Of a DNA stretch of 64,000 nt, positions 1 through 8,949 are shown in pieces. The notes under the pieces are model-generated. The model ran no database searches. It was not told where the DNA came from and was given only the letters and a program-made list of their open reading frames with translations. Source of the stretch: Bog-752 sp963799395 (lineage in GTDB: Bacteria; Actinomycetota; Thermoleophilia; UBA2241); assembly GCA_963799395.1 (NCBI GenBank), contig CAWCWZ010000032.1:1-64000 (forward strand), read 5' to 3'. Position numbers and translations under genes: made by a program. Position 1 is the stretch's first letter. Each line of letters opens with the position of its first letter.

Positions 1-9
1 GTCGTGATT

Positions 10-36
10 CTGGCACTCCCAACGTAGGAGTGCTAA
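10..36 (-). promoter_or_regulatory. CIRCE element (HrcA operator)
   Basis: The inverted repeat CTGGCACTC - 9 nt - GAGTGCTAA matches the CIRCE consensus TTAGCACTC-N9-GAGTGCTAA. The right arm is perfect and the left arm has two mismatches. HrcA binds this site to repress groESL, dnaK or hrcA operons. It lies just downstream of a leftward promoter at 52-81, so the controlled gene lies beyond position 1. dtd, 300 bp away on the other strand, is an unlikely target. Confidence 0.88.
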
Positions 37-51
37 CGGTTCGGGATGGTT

Positions 52-81
52 ATGGTATGGCCCCGTGACGCGACTTGTCAA
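52..81 (-). promoter_or_regulatory. Sigma70-type promoter for leftward heat-shock gene
   Basis: On the minus strand a perfect -35 TTGACA (81-76) is followed by an 18-nt spacer and a -10 TACCAT (57-52). Transcription would start near 44 and run straight into the CIRCE element, the usual arrangement for HrcA-repressed promoters. The gene itself is outside the window. Confidence 0.7.
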
Positions 82-275
82 ACGGTGGCCGCTCTCGCCG
101 ATACTGCACCCCGTGACCGATTTCAGATTCCCGCCCGGAGCAGGGAGTTTGCCCGAGCACCCCGTGAGCCCGACGGGCCGCCGGCGAGCGTGACGGGACC
201 GTCCCGCGTCTGGCAGGCAGCCGGCTCGAGTGCCCGCCGGCGCACGACCGGCTGGTCGCGCGTCGCCGGCGACCG

Positions 276-281
276 TACAAT
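276..281 (+). promoter_or_regulatory. Putative -10 box for dtd
   Basis: TACAAT lies 62 nt upstream of the dtd start. No convincing -35 sits 16-18 nt upstream, so this is tentative. Nothing else recognisable was seen between 82 and 343. Confidence 0.3.
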
Positions 282-343
282 CGGCTCGGTCGACTCTCGG
301 CGACCGCCGGCCCGGCGCCGGCGGGTCGACAGAGGAGCAACGC

Positions 344-781
344 ATGCGGGTGCTGCTGCAGCGGGTCGAACGGGCGAGCGTCACCGTGGAGGGACGCGAG
401 GTCGGAACCGTGGGCCGCGGCTTTCTCGCGCTGGTCGGCGTGACGCAGGGCGACACCCGCGAGCACGCCGCCCGCCTCGCCGCCAAGCTCGTCAAGCTGC
501 GCGTCTTCGACGACGAGAGCGGGCTCATGAACCGCTCGATCGTCGACGGCGGCGGCGAGCTTCTCGCCGTCTCGCAGTTCACCCTCTACGCCGACACTCG
601 CAAGGGCAACCGGCCGAGCTTCTCAGGCGCCGCCCCGCCCGCCCAGGGCGAGGAGCTCTACGAGGCCTTCGTGGCCGCCGTGCGGGCCGCCGGCGTACCG
701 GTCGCGACCGGCGTCTTCGGCGCGCGCATGCAGGTGACGCTGGTCAACGACGGGCCGGTGACGATCCTGCTCGAAACCTGA
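344..781 (+). CDS. dtd: D-aminoacyl-tRNA deacylase
   Basis: 145 aa, the normal DTD length. It hydrolyses D-aminoacyl-tRNA (and glycyl-tRNA-Ala) in the cytoplasm, keeping D-residues out of translation. Both family signatures are present: SQFTLYAD at residues 77-84 and the C-terminal NDGPVT at 135-140, which carries the Gly-cisPro pair used for chiral proofreading. The start is the ATG at 344, preceded by an AGAGGAG SD; an upstream in-frame extension lacks family similarity. It stands alone on the plus strand, converging on the permease with a strong shared terminator. Confidence 0.95.
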   Translation: MRVLLQRVERASVTVEGREVGTVGRGFLALVGVTQGDTREHAARLAAKLVKLRVFDDESGLMNRSIVDGGGELLAVSQFTLYADTRKGNRPSFSGAAPPAQGEELYEAFVAAVRAAGVPVATGVFGARMQVTLVNDGPVTILLET

Positions 782-818
782 GTCGCCGGCGCCGGCCGGG
801 GGCGCCCACGCCACGAGA

Positions 819-860
819 GGCGGGGGCGGGGAGGCGCTGTCGCGCCTCCCCGCCCCCGCC
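819..860. terminator. Bidirectional terminator hairpin between dtd and the permease
   Basis: A perfect 19-bp GC-rich inverted repeat (819-837 with 842-860) has a TGTC tetraloop. There is no T-tract. It sits between two convergent genes, as expected for a shared intrinsic terminator in a high-GC genome. Confidence 0.85.
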
Positions 861-883
861 CCGCCATGACGCCGCTCCCGGGA

Positions 884-2765
884 TCAGACCGAGGCGACGC
901 TCCCACGACGAGCGGCTCCCGCGGCTCCTCGACCGGTGGCGGCGCGAGCGGCGTGCCGACCATCTCGCGGCCGACCGGCTCGACCTCGGCCTTGAGGGCC
1001 AAGCCGGCGAAGACCGCCGAGAGCGCGGCCAGCACGACCGGGGCCGCCCAGACCCGCACGTTGGTCATGCGGAAGTCGGTGTGCTTGTAGATCAGGCAGA
1101 GGGCGACCACGACCGCGGCGGCGACCAGGATGCCGCCGACCGTCCTGGTGCGCTGCACGAGCAGGCCGCCGACGATCATGACGACCCCGAGACCGGCCAG
1201 CAGCCGCTGGGCGCTCACCGCGACGCCGGCGATCTTCCAGACGCCGCCCACGGCCCACGGGTGGCTGCTGTGGATGTAGAACGCCAGGGCGATGGCGACG
1301 ATGCCGGCGACGATCGCCAGCGAGGTCGCCAGCGTGCGATAGAGCTCCAGGTGCGCGCGTCGCGCCTCGCTCGAGACGGCCGGCATGGGGACGGAGCCCT
1401 CGAGGGCGTCGTCGGCCGTGCCCCGGTAGAAACGCTTCACGAGCAGGTAGGCGATCGGCCCGCTGACCACACCGACGAGTCCGCCGACCAGGTAGTCGCT
1501 GCCGTTGGTGAAGAGCGCATAGACGGCGATGGCGATCGGCGAGCAGACCCACAGCCCCAGCAGCCACGTGGGGATCGGCACGCGATAGGGCCTTGGCAGG
1601 TTCGGCTCGCGCACGCGCAGCGCGATGGCCGCGATGAAGATCGGGATGTAGCTGAACATGAGCAGGAACACGTCGATCACGACCAGCGTGGTGAAGCTGC
1701 CCTTGACGAGGATGGCGTCGACCACGCCCATGATGAGGATGGCGATCCAGGGCGTACCCCAGCGCTTGTGCGCGCGGCCCATGAAGCGCGGGTAGAGCCG
1801 GTCGCGCGAGAGCTGTAGGAAGGCCGCGAGCCGGTCGCCAGGTAGCCGGTGTAGAGGCCCAGGTTGCTGGCGATGGCCGAGGCCAGCATGAGCCACATCA
1901 TGAAGCCGCCGCCGACGATCGAGGCGGCCTTGACGAAGTCGACGGCCTTGCCGCCGCCACTGGCGTCGGAGACCATGTTGAGCCAATTGCCCGCGCCGGC
2001 CGCACTGATGCCGGCCATGGTCGTGAGAGCGTAGGTGGCGATGACGATCGGAATGGCGATCAGGATGGCCCGCGGGATGACGCGCCGCGGGTTCTCGACC
2101 TCGGCCGCCACCGTCGACATCGACTCGTAGCCCGAGTACATCCACATCATGATGGCCAGGCCCAGGTTGGTGGCCGAGAAGATCGTCTCACCGTGCGGCA
2201 GGAAGGGCGACACCGGGTTGCCGGTGCCCCTGGCAAACGCCCACACGGTGAAGAGCACGAACGGAATCATGACCACGGCCTGCACGATGATCAGGGACTT
2301 GCCGGTCAGATCGAGGCCGCGGATGTTGATGAACGTGAAGAAGGCGACGAGCGCCATGCCGAACAGCCAGCGCCAGTTGTCGCTGAACTGCCACTTGGTC
2401 TGGATTTAGCCGAGGGCGAGCGTAATGTAGACCGCCGAGTCGACGTACAGCGACAGCGTCCACCACTAGCTCGTCTGGAAGCCCCAGTACTCGCCCAGGC
2501 CGCGCCGGCACCAGCGGCCGAAGCCGCCCTCCTCTGGAATCGCCGAGCCGAGCTCCGAGGCGATAAACGCCATGGGCACGCTCCAGAAGAACGGCAGCAG
2601 GCAGATCATGAGGATGGTGAAGCCCGGTCCCGAGGACGACACCACGTCCTCCATGCCGAACGAGCCCGAGCAGACCAGCGTGAAGACGACGACCACGACC
2701 GTGAACAGCCGCATGCGCACTCGCTTGAGCGCGGGATCGGTGAACAGGTTGCCAACGTCGGACAT
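884..2765 (-). pseudogene. APC-superfamily amino acid permease, interrupted
   Basis: A roughly 620-residue APC-family transporter with about 12 hydrophobic segments. It begins MSDVGNLFTDPALKRVR, then enters TM1 with the GMEDVV unwound-helix region typical of the family. The coding frame contains two nonsense codons (TAG near 2466 and TAA near 2406) within about 20 codons, although flanking sequence on both sides still reads as permease. It also shifts frame near 1835 and probably again near 905 before a TGA at 884. Each stop is one substitution from Tyr. It is either a decaying pseudogene or a gene with clustered read errors. It lies last in the minus-strand run after the acetolactate-synthase-like gene. 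Substrate (amino acid or polyamine) is unresolved. Confidence 0.7.
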
Positions 2766-2898
2766 GCCTACCCCTGTGCACTTCCGAGGGGCGTCTAGCC
2801 CCAGCCTGGCCTCGGAAGAAGAATCCCTCAGCCCCCTGCGCCGTAGTGTACAAAGTGCAGCTGGAAGGGGGAAGGGGCGGAGCAATCATGCACCTTCC

Positions 2899-2936
2899 AT
2901 GCAGCCCGTGGGCAGCCACGGGTGGCGACCCTGCAT
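2899..2936 (-). terminator. Hairpin downstream of acetolactate-synthase-like gene
   Basis: On the minus strand an outer ATGCAG/CTGCAT stem encloses a 7-bp CCCGTGG/CCACGGG stem with a 4-nt loop, 38 nt beyond the upstream gene's stop codon. There is no T-tract. It is consistent with termination between this gene and the permease. Confidence 0.45.
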
Positions 2937-2974
2937 CGTCGACGGCGCGGCCCGAGGCGGCGACCTGCCTGCGG

Positions 2975-4707
2975 TCAGCCGCGCAGGTCGGGGGCGAGCT
3001 GCCAGAGATCGATCCCCAGCTTGTCGTTCTCACGGTAGTCGACGGGGATCTCGACGATCACCGGCCCGGGCGCGGCCAGGGCCTCGCGCAGCACCGGCGT
3101 GAGCTCGCCGGCGCGCTCGACGCGCAGTCCCTGCAGACCGAAGGCCCGGGCGAGCGCCACGAAGTCGGGGTTGCCGAACCGCGTGCCGGTGACGTGGCCG
3201 AACTGGCGACGCTGGTGCATCTCGATCAGGCCGTAGCTGCCGTCGGTCCAGACGAGCACGACCAGGGGGTGGCCAAGCCGCCTGGCGGTCTCGAGCTCGC
3301 CGACGTTCATGAGAAAGCCACCGTCGCCGACGATGGCCACGACCTTCCTCTTGCCCCGTACGGTGAGCGCGGCGGCGATGGCGGCCGGCAGGCCGAAGCC
3401 CATGGCCGCGAAGCCGTTGGAGAGGAGCACGGTGTTGGGCTCGCGGGCCTCCCAGAAGCGGGCCACCCAGAGCTTGTGGGCGCCGACGTCGGACACGAGG
3501 ATGTCGTCGCTGGCCATGAGCTCGCGCAGGTCGCGCAGCACGCGCTGCGGCTTGACCGGCGCGTCGTCGTCGCCGCCGACGTCGAGGGCCACCTCGAAAG
3601 CGCGGTGGTACGGCGGCACCTCGAGGGCCGCCAGCGGCTCGGCCGGCCAGCAGGGATCCGAGCTGCGTGATGATGTGGGTGAGGTCGCCGACGAGCTCGA
3701 CCTCGGGTATGTAGTGGGCGTCGATCTCGGGGGTCACCGTGTCGATGCAGATGATGCGCCGGTCGCCCGCGGGGTTCCAGGCCGACGGCGCCCACTCGAC
3801 CATGTCGTAGCCCACGCACACGACGAGGTCGGCGCGCCCCAAGAAGCCGGCCGGGTAGTTCTGCGCGTTCAGGCCCGCGGTGAACAGGAAGTGCTCGTCG
3901 TCGGCATCGAGCACGCCCTTGCCCATGAAGGTCGTGATCACGTGCAGACCGGTCGCGCGGCAGAGCTCGCGCAGCGCCGGCGCCGCTCCCTGGCGCACCA
4001 CCCCGTGGCCGACCAGCAGCACTGGCCGGCGGGCCTTGCGGATGAGCTCGGCCGTCAGGCGCAGGGCCTCGTCGTCGGGCTCGCTCACGGGCTGCGGCGC
4101 GCGCTGCAGGCAGCGCCCGCCGACGGCGCGGCTCGCCATCACGTCGGCCGGCAGCTCGAGGTGCGTCGCCCCGGGCTTCTCGGCGGTGGCCACCGAGAAG
4201 GCCTTGCGCACCGCCTCGGCGACGGTACGGGGGTCGTGGACCCGGGCGTTCCACTTGGTCATGGGCTGCATCATCTCGACGATGTCGATGAACTGGTGGG
4301 TCTCCTTGTGCATGCCCGACAGGTCGACCTGACCGGTGATCGCGACGACCGGGGCGTGGTCGAGATTGGCGTCGGCGATACCGGTGGCCAGGTTGGTCGC
4401 GCCCGGCCCCAGCGTGGCCAGGCAGACGCCGGCCTTGCCGGTAAGGCGGCCGTAGGCTTCGGCCATGAAGGCGGCGCCCTGTTCGTGGCGGGTGGGCACG
4501 AAGGTGATCTGCGAGGAGCGCTCGAGCGCCTCGTTCACGTCGAGCGTCTCCTCGCCGGGAATGCCGAAGACGTACTCGACGCCCTCGTTTTCGAGGCAGG
4601 CCACGAACTGGTCGGCGGCGATGAGGGGACGGTCGCGCGCGGCCGGAGACGCCGTCGGCGTCGCCTTGGCGGAGGCGCCGCGGCCGGTGATGTCGTTCGG
4701 TCTTCAT
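2975..4707 (-). CDS. Acetolactate synthase-like TPP enzyme, large subunit (two frameshifts)
   Basis: About 577 aa after repair. It is a thiamine-diphosphate enzyme of the acetohydroxyacid synthase family, joining two pyruvates to acetolactate. Visible are the N-terminal FGIPGEE, the catalytic-glutamate segment RHEQGAAFMAE, the LGPGATNLATGIADAN stretch, and the TPP/Mg motif starting GDGGF near the C-terminus. The motif ends WTDGSYG where the family usually has an Asn. No regulatory ilvN subunit follows, so a catabolic AlsS-like or stand-alone role is possible. The ATG at 4707 overlaps the tsaD stop (ATGA), implying coupling. One-base insertions near 4694 and 3640 break the frame; a GTG at 4604 would lose conserved N-terminal residues. 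Confidence 0.82.
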
Positions 4708-5811
4708 CTGCGCTCGACTGCAGGTAGTTCTACCCGGTTCACGCGATCCGGCGAGCGCGGACGGCGTCGGAGGGCGCGCAGCAGCGGCCTCGCCGGACCG
4801 CCCAGGGCCGGTTCGGCGGCGTAGGCGTCGAGGTCGAGGTACGCGCGGCCAGGGCACGGGTTCGAGGTAGCGCGCCGCCAGCCCGACCATGGCGGCGTTG
4901 TCGGTGCAGAGCGCGACCGGCGGCACGCGGGCCTCGAAGCCGCGCCGCTCGCAGGCCTCGGTGAGGCGGCGGCGCAGCCGCGAGTTCGCGGCCACGCCGC
5001 CGCCGACCGCCACCGTGCGCAGGCCCTCTGCTCGGCGCAGCGCATCGTCTTGTCCACGAGCTGGTCGACGATCGCCTCCTGGTAGGAGGCGGCGATCGAG
5101 GCGCGCCGCGCCTCGATCGCCGCCTCCGTCCGTGCGCGCGCAGGTAGTACAGCAGGGCCGTCTTCAGACCGCTGAAGCTGAAGTCCAGGCCCCGCGGCAG
5201 GCTGCGCGGAAAGGCCACGAGCGACGGGTCGCCGTCCGCCGCCAGCAGGTCGAGCTCGCGACCGCCGGGGTAGGGCAGCCCGAGCAGCCGGGCGCCCTTG
5301 TCGAAGGCCTCACCGGCGGCGTCGTCGAGCGTGCGGCCGACCACGCGGAAGCTCGACTCCCTCTTCGACCACCGACAGCAGCGTATGGCCGCCGCTCGCC
5401 GTGAGGCAGACGAACGGCGCCTCGACGCCCAGCGCGTAGGCGGCCGCGAGGTGGCCCTGCAGGTGGTCGACCGGCGTGAGCGGCAGCCGGCGGGCATAGG
5501 CGATCGCCTTGGCGGCGGCGAGGCCGACGAGCAGGGCGCCGATCAGGCCCGGACCGGTCGTGACCGCGACCCCTTCGAGGTCGTCCCAGCCCACCCCGGC
5601 GTCGGCCAGGGCGTCGGCCACGGTGCCGACCAGCAGCTCGGTGTGGCGGCGCGAGGCGACCTCGGGCACGACTGCCGCCGAACTCGGCGTGGAACTCGTG
5701 CTGCGACGAGACGATCGACGAGCGGATGTCGCCGCCGCCCGGGCCGGAGGTGTCGACCACGGCCGCGCTCGTGTCGTCGCACGACGTCTCGAGGCAGAGC
5801 AGCAGGCTCAC
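4704..5811 (-). CDS. tsaD: tRNA N6-adenosine threonylcarbamoyltransferase TsaD (five frameshifts)
   Basis: Transfers threonylcarbamoyl from TC-AMP to A37 of ANN-decoding tRNAs, in complex with TsaB and TsaE. The repaired protein starts at a GTG with LLCLETSCDDTSAAVV, then PEVASRRH, the metal-binding DHLQGH, RTLDDAAGEAFDKGA, FSFSGLK and the late VAVGGGVAANSRLR segment. All are canonical Kae1/TsaD landmarks in the right order. The GTG overlaps the rimI stop (GTGA), and its own TGA overlaps the start of the next gene. Frame breaks fall near 5675, 5360, 5130, 5025 and 4850. Since tsaD is essential in most bacteria, these are best read as sequence errors. Confidence 0.88.
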
Positions 5812-6296
5812 GCCGAGTCGCCGTCCCGCTCTTTCCACATGATCAGGGCGTCCTCGCGGTTGTCGGAGTAGTAGCCGCGGCGTACCCCGGTGGCGACGAA
5901 CCCGTAGCTGCGGTAGAGCTCGATGGCCGACTCGTTGGACACGCGCACCTCGAGGGTGTGGCCGCGGTGCGGCTCGCGTTCGGTGATCTCGAAGTAGCGT
6001 TCGAGCAGGTCGGAGGCGACGTGCTGGCGGCGGCGGGCGGCGCCCACGGCCAGGTTCATGATGTGCCAGACGTCGACGAACATGTCGGCGATCAGGTAGC
6101 CGATCAGCCGGCCGTCGGCCAGGCAGCCCAGGCAGAGCGCCTCGCGCTTGGTGAGCAGCGTCAGAAAGACGTTCGGATGCCAGGGCAGGGTGAAGGTGTC
6201 GTTCTCGATGGCGACGATCGCCGGCACGTCGGCGGGCGTCAGCCGGCGGATGACGGTCGAGCCCGCGTTCGGGCGCTCCGGCAGCGACTCGATCAT
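5808..6296 (-). CDS. rimI: Ribosomal-protein N-acetyltransferase RimI
   Basis: 162 aa, a GNAT acetyltransferase with intact frame. RimI acetylates the N-terminus of bS18. The acetyl-CoA-binding loop (VGAARRRQHVASDLL, residues 84-98) and the LEVRVSNESAIELYRSYGF block (115-133) are diagnostic. Its ATG overlaps the tsaB stop and its stop overlaps tsaD. The tsaB-rimI-tsaD order is widespread in actinobacteria. Its substrate gene rpsR is also in this window, at 46785. Confidence 0.9.
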   Translation of the reverse strand: MIESLPERPNAGSTVIRRLTPADVPAIVAIENDTFTLPWHPNVFLTLLTKREALCLGCLADGRLIGYLIADMFVDVWHIMNLAVGAARRRQHVASDLLERYFEITEREPHRGHTLEVRVSNESAIELYRSYGFVATGVRRGYYSDNREDALIMWKERDGDSA

Positions 6297-7119
6297 CGGT
6301 CTGGGTGATCGGTCGGCGGCAGCGCCGCGCGCCCGGCGGCCGCGGAGGCGCGCGGCACGGCGTCGGGCTCGCGCCCGTAGATCGGCAGCGTGGCGGCGAA
6401 GCCCAGCGTGAGCGACGGCGAGCCGGCGAGGAACGTGCGGCCGACCATGAGGGCGCTGGGGGCGGCGACGGCGCGCTCGCAGCACGACGGCCGACGGCAG
6501 CCGGCCGGCGTAAAGGAGCGCGCCGTCGCCGCCCACGACCGCCCCGGGCCAGGGCTCGAGGAACGCGGGCAGCGCGGCGGCGGCCACGACGGTGAGCGGC
6601 ACGACGAGCTCGAGATCGGGCCAGGGCTGCGGCAGCGCCGGCGCCGAGCCGGGTCCGGCGGCCCGTGCCGGGTCGGCGGCCGGCTCGGACGCGGCGGCCG
6701 AGGCCCGGCTCGGGCGACACCCGCCGGTACACGGCGGCGAAGACCTCGCCGCGACGGCCGTCGATCAGCGGGACGACGCGGTCGACGTGAGCGCCGGACC
6801 CACTCGCGGCAAGACCCCGGGCGAGCGCTTCGAGGCTCGGCACGCCGGCGACCGGCAGGCCGGCCGCCTGCGCCAGGGCCCTGGCCGTGGCGACGCCGAT
6901 GCGCAGGCCGGTGAAGGTCCCCGGCCCCAGGCCGCAGACCACGGTCGCAAGCTCGTCGAGGGCGACGCCGGCGGTCGTCAGCGCCTCGTGGACGCAGTCG
7001 AGCAGGCGTCGGGCCTGATGGGCCCCGTCGGCCGGCCGCGACTCGCCGAGCGACCGCCCGCTCGCGTCGACGACCGCGGCCGACGCGATGGCGCTCGAGG
7101 TCTCCAGGGCGAGGATCAT
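6293..7119 (-). CDS. tsaB: tRNA threonylcarbamoyladenosine dimerization protein TsaB (frameshifted)
   Basis: TsaB is the inactive paralogue that scaffolds TsaD in t6A synthesis. The N-terminus reads MILALETSSAIASAAVV and continues through GLGPGTFTGLRIGVATARAL and VPLIDGRRGEVFAAVY, all typical. The frame is lost near 6715 and again near 6490. The C-terminal third is recognisable in two other frames, and the last reaches a TGA overlapping the rimI start. The ATG at 7119 overlaps the tsaE stop. Length after repair is about 275 aa, slightly long for the family. Confidence 0.85.
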
Positions 7120-7652
7120 GCCGTGGCTCCACGGGTGTCGGCGCCGGCCGGCGCCACCGCTCCGGACGCCACGACGACGTCGTCGATGCCGGCCGCAGCC
7201 ATGGCGGCGGCGAGCGCCTCTTCGAGCGCCGGCGCCGCTCGCAGCTCGAGCCCGCGGCTGGCCGGCGTGCGATGGCTGAGCTCCACGTCGACGTCGGCGG
7301 GCGGCAGCTCCGCCGCGCCCGCCTCGGGCCACTCCACGAACGTCACCGAGGATCCGTCGAGGTAGTCCTCCCAGGCGAACAGCGCCGCGTCGGCGCCGGG
7401 CCCCAGGCGGTAGAGGTCGAGATGATGCAGACAGAGACCGCCGGCGCCCACGTAGCTCTGAGCAAGGGTGAACGAGGGACTCGCCACCACGCCCTCGACG
7501 CCCAACGACCGCATGACGTCGCGCACCAGCGTGGTCTTCCCCGTGCCGAGCTCGCCACGCAGCGTCACGAGAGCGGGCGGCGCGAGATGGGCCGCAAGAA
7601 GCTGCGCGAAGGCGCCGGTGGCTTCCGGCGAGGTGAGCGTCGCGGTGAGCAT
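7116..7652 (-). CDS. tsaE: tRNA threonylcarbamoyladenosine biosynthesis ATPase TsaE
   Basis: 178 aa P-loop ATPase that drives the TsaB/TsaD cycle. Walker A is GELGTGKTT at residues 33-41, followed by SPSFTLAQSY and the conserved HLDLYRL. The start is the ATG at 7652, directly after the repaired stop of the upstream glycosylase (7657). The stop overlaps tsaB. The reading frame is intact. Confidence 0.92.
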   Translation of the reverse strand: MLTATLTSPEATGAFAQLLAAHLAPPALVTLRGELGTGKTTLVRDVMRSLGVEGVVASPSFTLAQSYVGAGGLCLHHLDLYRLGPGADAALFAWEDYLDGSSVTFVEWPEAGAAELPPADVDVELSHRTPASRGLELRAAPALEEALAAAMAAAGIDDVVVASGAVAPAGADTRGATA

Positions 7653-7656
7653 GCCG

Positions 7657-8414
7657 CTAGAAGAGGCCGAGCTGTTCGGCCGGCCCGGCCGGCGCCGGCG
7701 GAGGACCGCTCGGGCGGGCCGCCGGCGGAACGTCGCCGGCCTCGGCAGGGCTCGCGGCGAACGGCTCGTCGCGAGCCTCGAGCGCGGCGGCGGCCGGCGT
7801 CGCTCGGCTTCGCCGACCTCGTCGAGCGGCAGCCCCAGCACCTCGGGCAGCCGCAGAAAGTCCTGCTTGAGCGTCTCGAGCATGGCCGGCGTGTAGAGCG
7901 CGGCCGCCGGGTGGAAGATCGGGTAGAGGTAGAGCTCGCGACTGCCGATGCTGGTGCGCTGGGGGATGCCGTGCACGCGAGTGATCCCCGTCTGGCTGCC
8001 CGACAGGAGCTTGGTGGCGAAGTTGCCGAGGGTGCAGACGACGCGCGGCGCGATGAGCTCGACCTGGCGCAGCAGGTAGGGCTCGCAGGCGGCGATCTCT
8101 TCAGGCAGAGGGTCGCGGTTGTTCGGCGGCCGGCTCTTGAGCACGTTGGCGATGTAGACCTGCTCGCGGGTGAGGCCGATGGTGGCGAGCAGCTGCTCGA
8201 GCAGCTTGCCGGCCTGGCCGACGAACGGCCGCCCCTGCTGGTCTTCGTGGTAGCCGGGGGCCTCGCCGACGAACATGAGGTCGCTGTGCGGGTCGCCCTC
8301 GCCGAACACGACGCGCGTGCGGGTCGCCGCGAGCTCGCACTTGTCGCAGGCTTCGGCGTCGCGCCGCAGCCGCTCGAGCTCGGCTACGATCTGGTCGTCA
8401 GTGGCAGGTGGCAC
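7657..8414 (-). CDS. Type-4 (UDGa) uracil-DNA glycosylase, one frameshift
   Basis: Removes uracil from DNA. This is the 4Fe-4S-containing family of thermophiles and actinobacteria. The first cluster cysteines CDKC lie at about residues 23-26, followed by the catalytic motif GEAPGYHEDQQG, PFVGQAGKLL, VLKSRPPNNRDP and the second cysteine region around ACEPYLL...VVCTLG. The protein keeps its frame to about 7800. A one-base loss (or two-base gain) then sets a Pro/Ala-rich tail that ends EQLGLF and a TAG, a common C-terminus in this family. Without repair the frame runs falsely into tsaE. The GTG at 8414 was chosen because it overlaps the fmdB end; a GTG at 8429 is possible. Confidence 0.85.
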
Positions 8415-8616
8415 AGGAGGAGCCCGCACACGACGAGCAGCTCTTGCTGGCGCCGCCGCCGCCGAGGTTGGCCGACGTGGAGTGGACGGCGAAGCTGGAC
8501 AGCAGACGGCGGACGTCGGTCGTAGCGCACTCGGGGCAGCGCGGCCTGTCGCCGTTGCGCACCAGCTCCTCGAACTGGACCTCGCAGTGATCGCAGAAGA
8601 ACTCGTAGATGGGCAT
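8398..8616 (-). CDS. FmdB-family zinc-ribbon protein
   Basis: 72 aa. The N-terminal MPIYEFFCDHCEVQFEEL and a later CPEC form the FmdB zinc ribbon, with two CxxC knuckles about 20 residues apart. The C-terminus is Cys/Ser/Gly-rich (CSSCAGSSCATCH), typical of actinobacterial members. FmdB proteins are proposed regulators but their function is not established. It is the first gene of the t6A/glycosylase run and appears to have a leaderless mRNA. Confidence 0.88.
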   Translation of the reverse strand: MPIYEFFCDHCEVQFEELVRNGDRPRCPECATTDVRRLLSSFAVHSTSANLGGGGASKSCSSCAGSSCATCH

Positions 8617-8622
8617 GGCGAC

Positions 8623-8628
8623 AGTGTA
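8623..8628 (-). promoter_or_regulatory. -10 box for a leaderless fmdB transcript
   Basis: TACACT on the minus strand ends exactly 6 nt before the fmdB ATG, placing the transcription start at or next to the A of ATG. No SD is present. No good -35 is visible. Confidence 0.45.
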
Positions 8629-8759
8629 CCACCGTGCTACGCTGCCACACCCGCCCGCTCGAGCGAGGCGGCGTACTCGCGCCGGCCCGTCGGGGTCAAG
8701 GGTTGCTCTGCCGTCCACCGCTCTCGGTCAGGTTTGTCCACCCGGTCCTCACGGCACAA

Positions 8760-8789
8760 TTGACCGTGGCGGGCGCCCGCCCCTACACT
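8760..8789 (+). promoter_or_regulatory. Promoter of the DUF2520-panC-yjbQ-hps/rraA operon
   Basis: -35 TTGACC (8760-8765), 18-nt spacer, -10 TACACT (8784-8789); predicted start near 8796. It lies in the 333-bp gap between fmdB and the first plus-strand gene, pointing into the operon. Confidence 0.65.
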
Positions 8790-8793
8790 TGAT

Positions 8794-8832
8794 CTTGGAC
8801 AATTGGCCATGATCTTGGGCCGATTGTCCAAG
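8794..8832. repeat. 15-bp inverted repeat at the operon start (operator or attenuator)
   Basis: Arm 8794-8808 (CTTGGACAATTGGCC) pairs with 8818-8832 with one mismatch around a 9-nt centre. A TGATCTTGG direct repeat (8790-8798 and 8810-8818) overlaps it. The palindrome starts at about the predicted +1 of the promoter at 8760-8789. It could be a repressor operator or a 5' hairpin. The remainder of 8617-8949 shows nothing else recognisable. Confidence 0.6.
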
Positions 8833-8949
8833 GTTCTCGCTTCGAGCCCCAGGGCAGGAGACGAGGGCGACCGCACGAAAGGTGCGCCGGGACGAAGGCC
8901 GGCGCGGTACCGCCCGCCACGGGCGGACTGCAGCCAAGGAGCCGACGCC

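Noticed and set aside
46..1818. Long plus-strand frame covering dtd and the antisense of the permease.
   Set aside because: Arg/Pro-rich, no family match; the real genes explain the region. Such antisense frames are common at this GC content.
4704..5811. Programmed frameshifting in tsaD.
   Set aside because: Five shifts of both signs, no slippery sites, and the same defect type in many unrelated genes.
7116..8429. Continuous 437-codon frame joining uracil-DNA glycosylase to TsaE.
   Set aside because: An indel near 7800 causes it. The shifted frame ends the glycosylase with EQLGLF and a stop, and tsaE has its own ATG at 7652.
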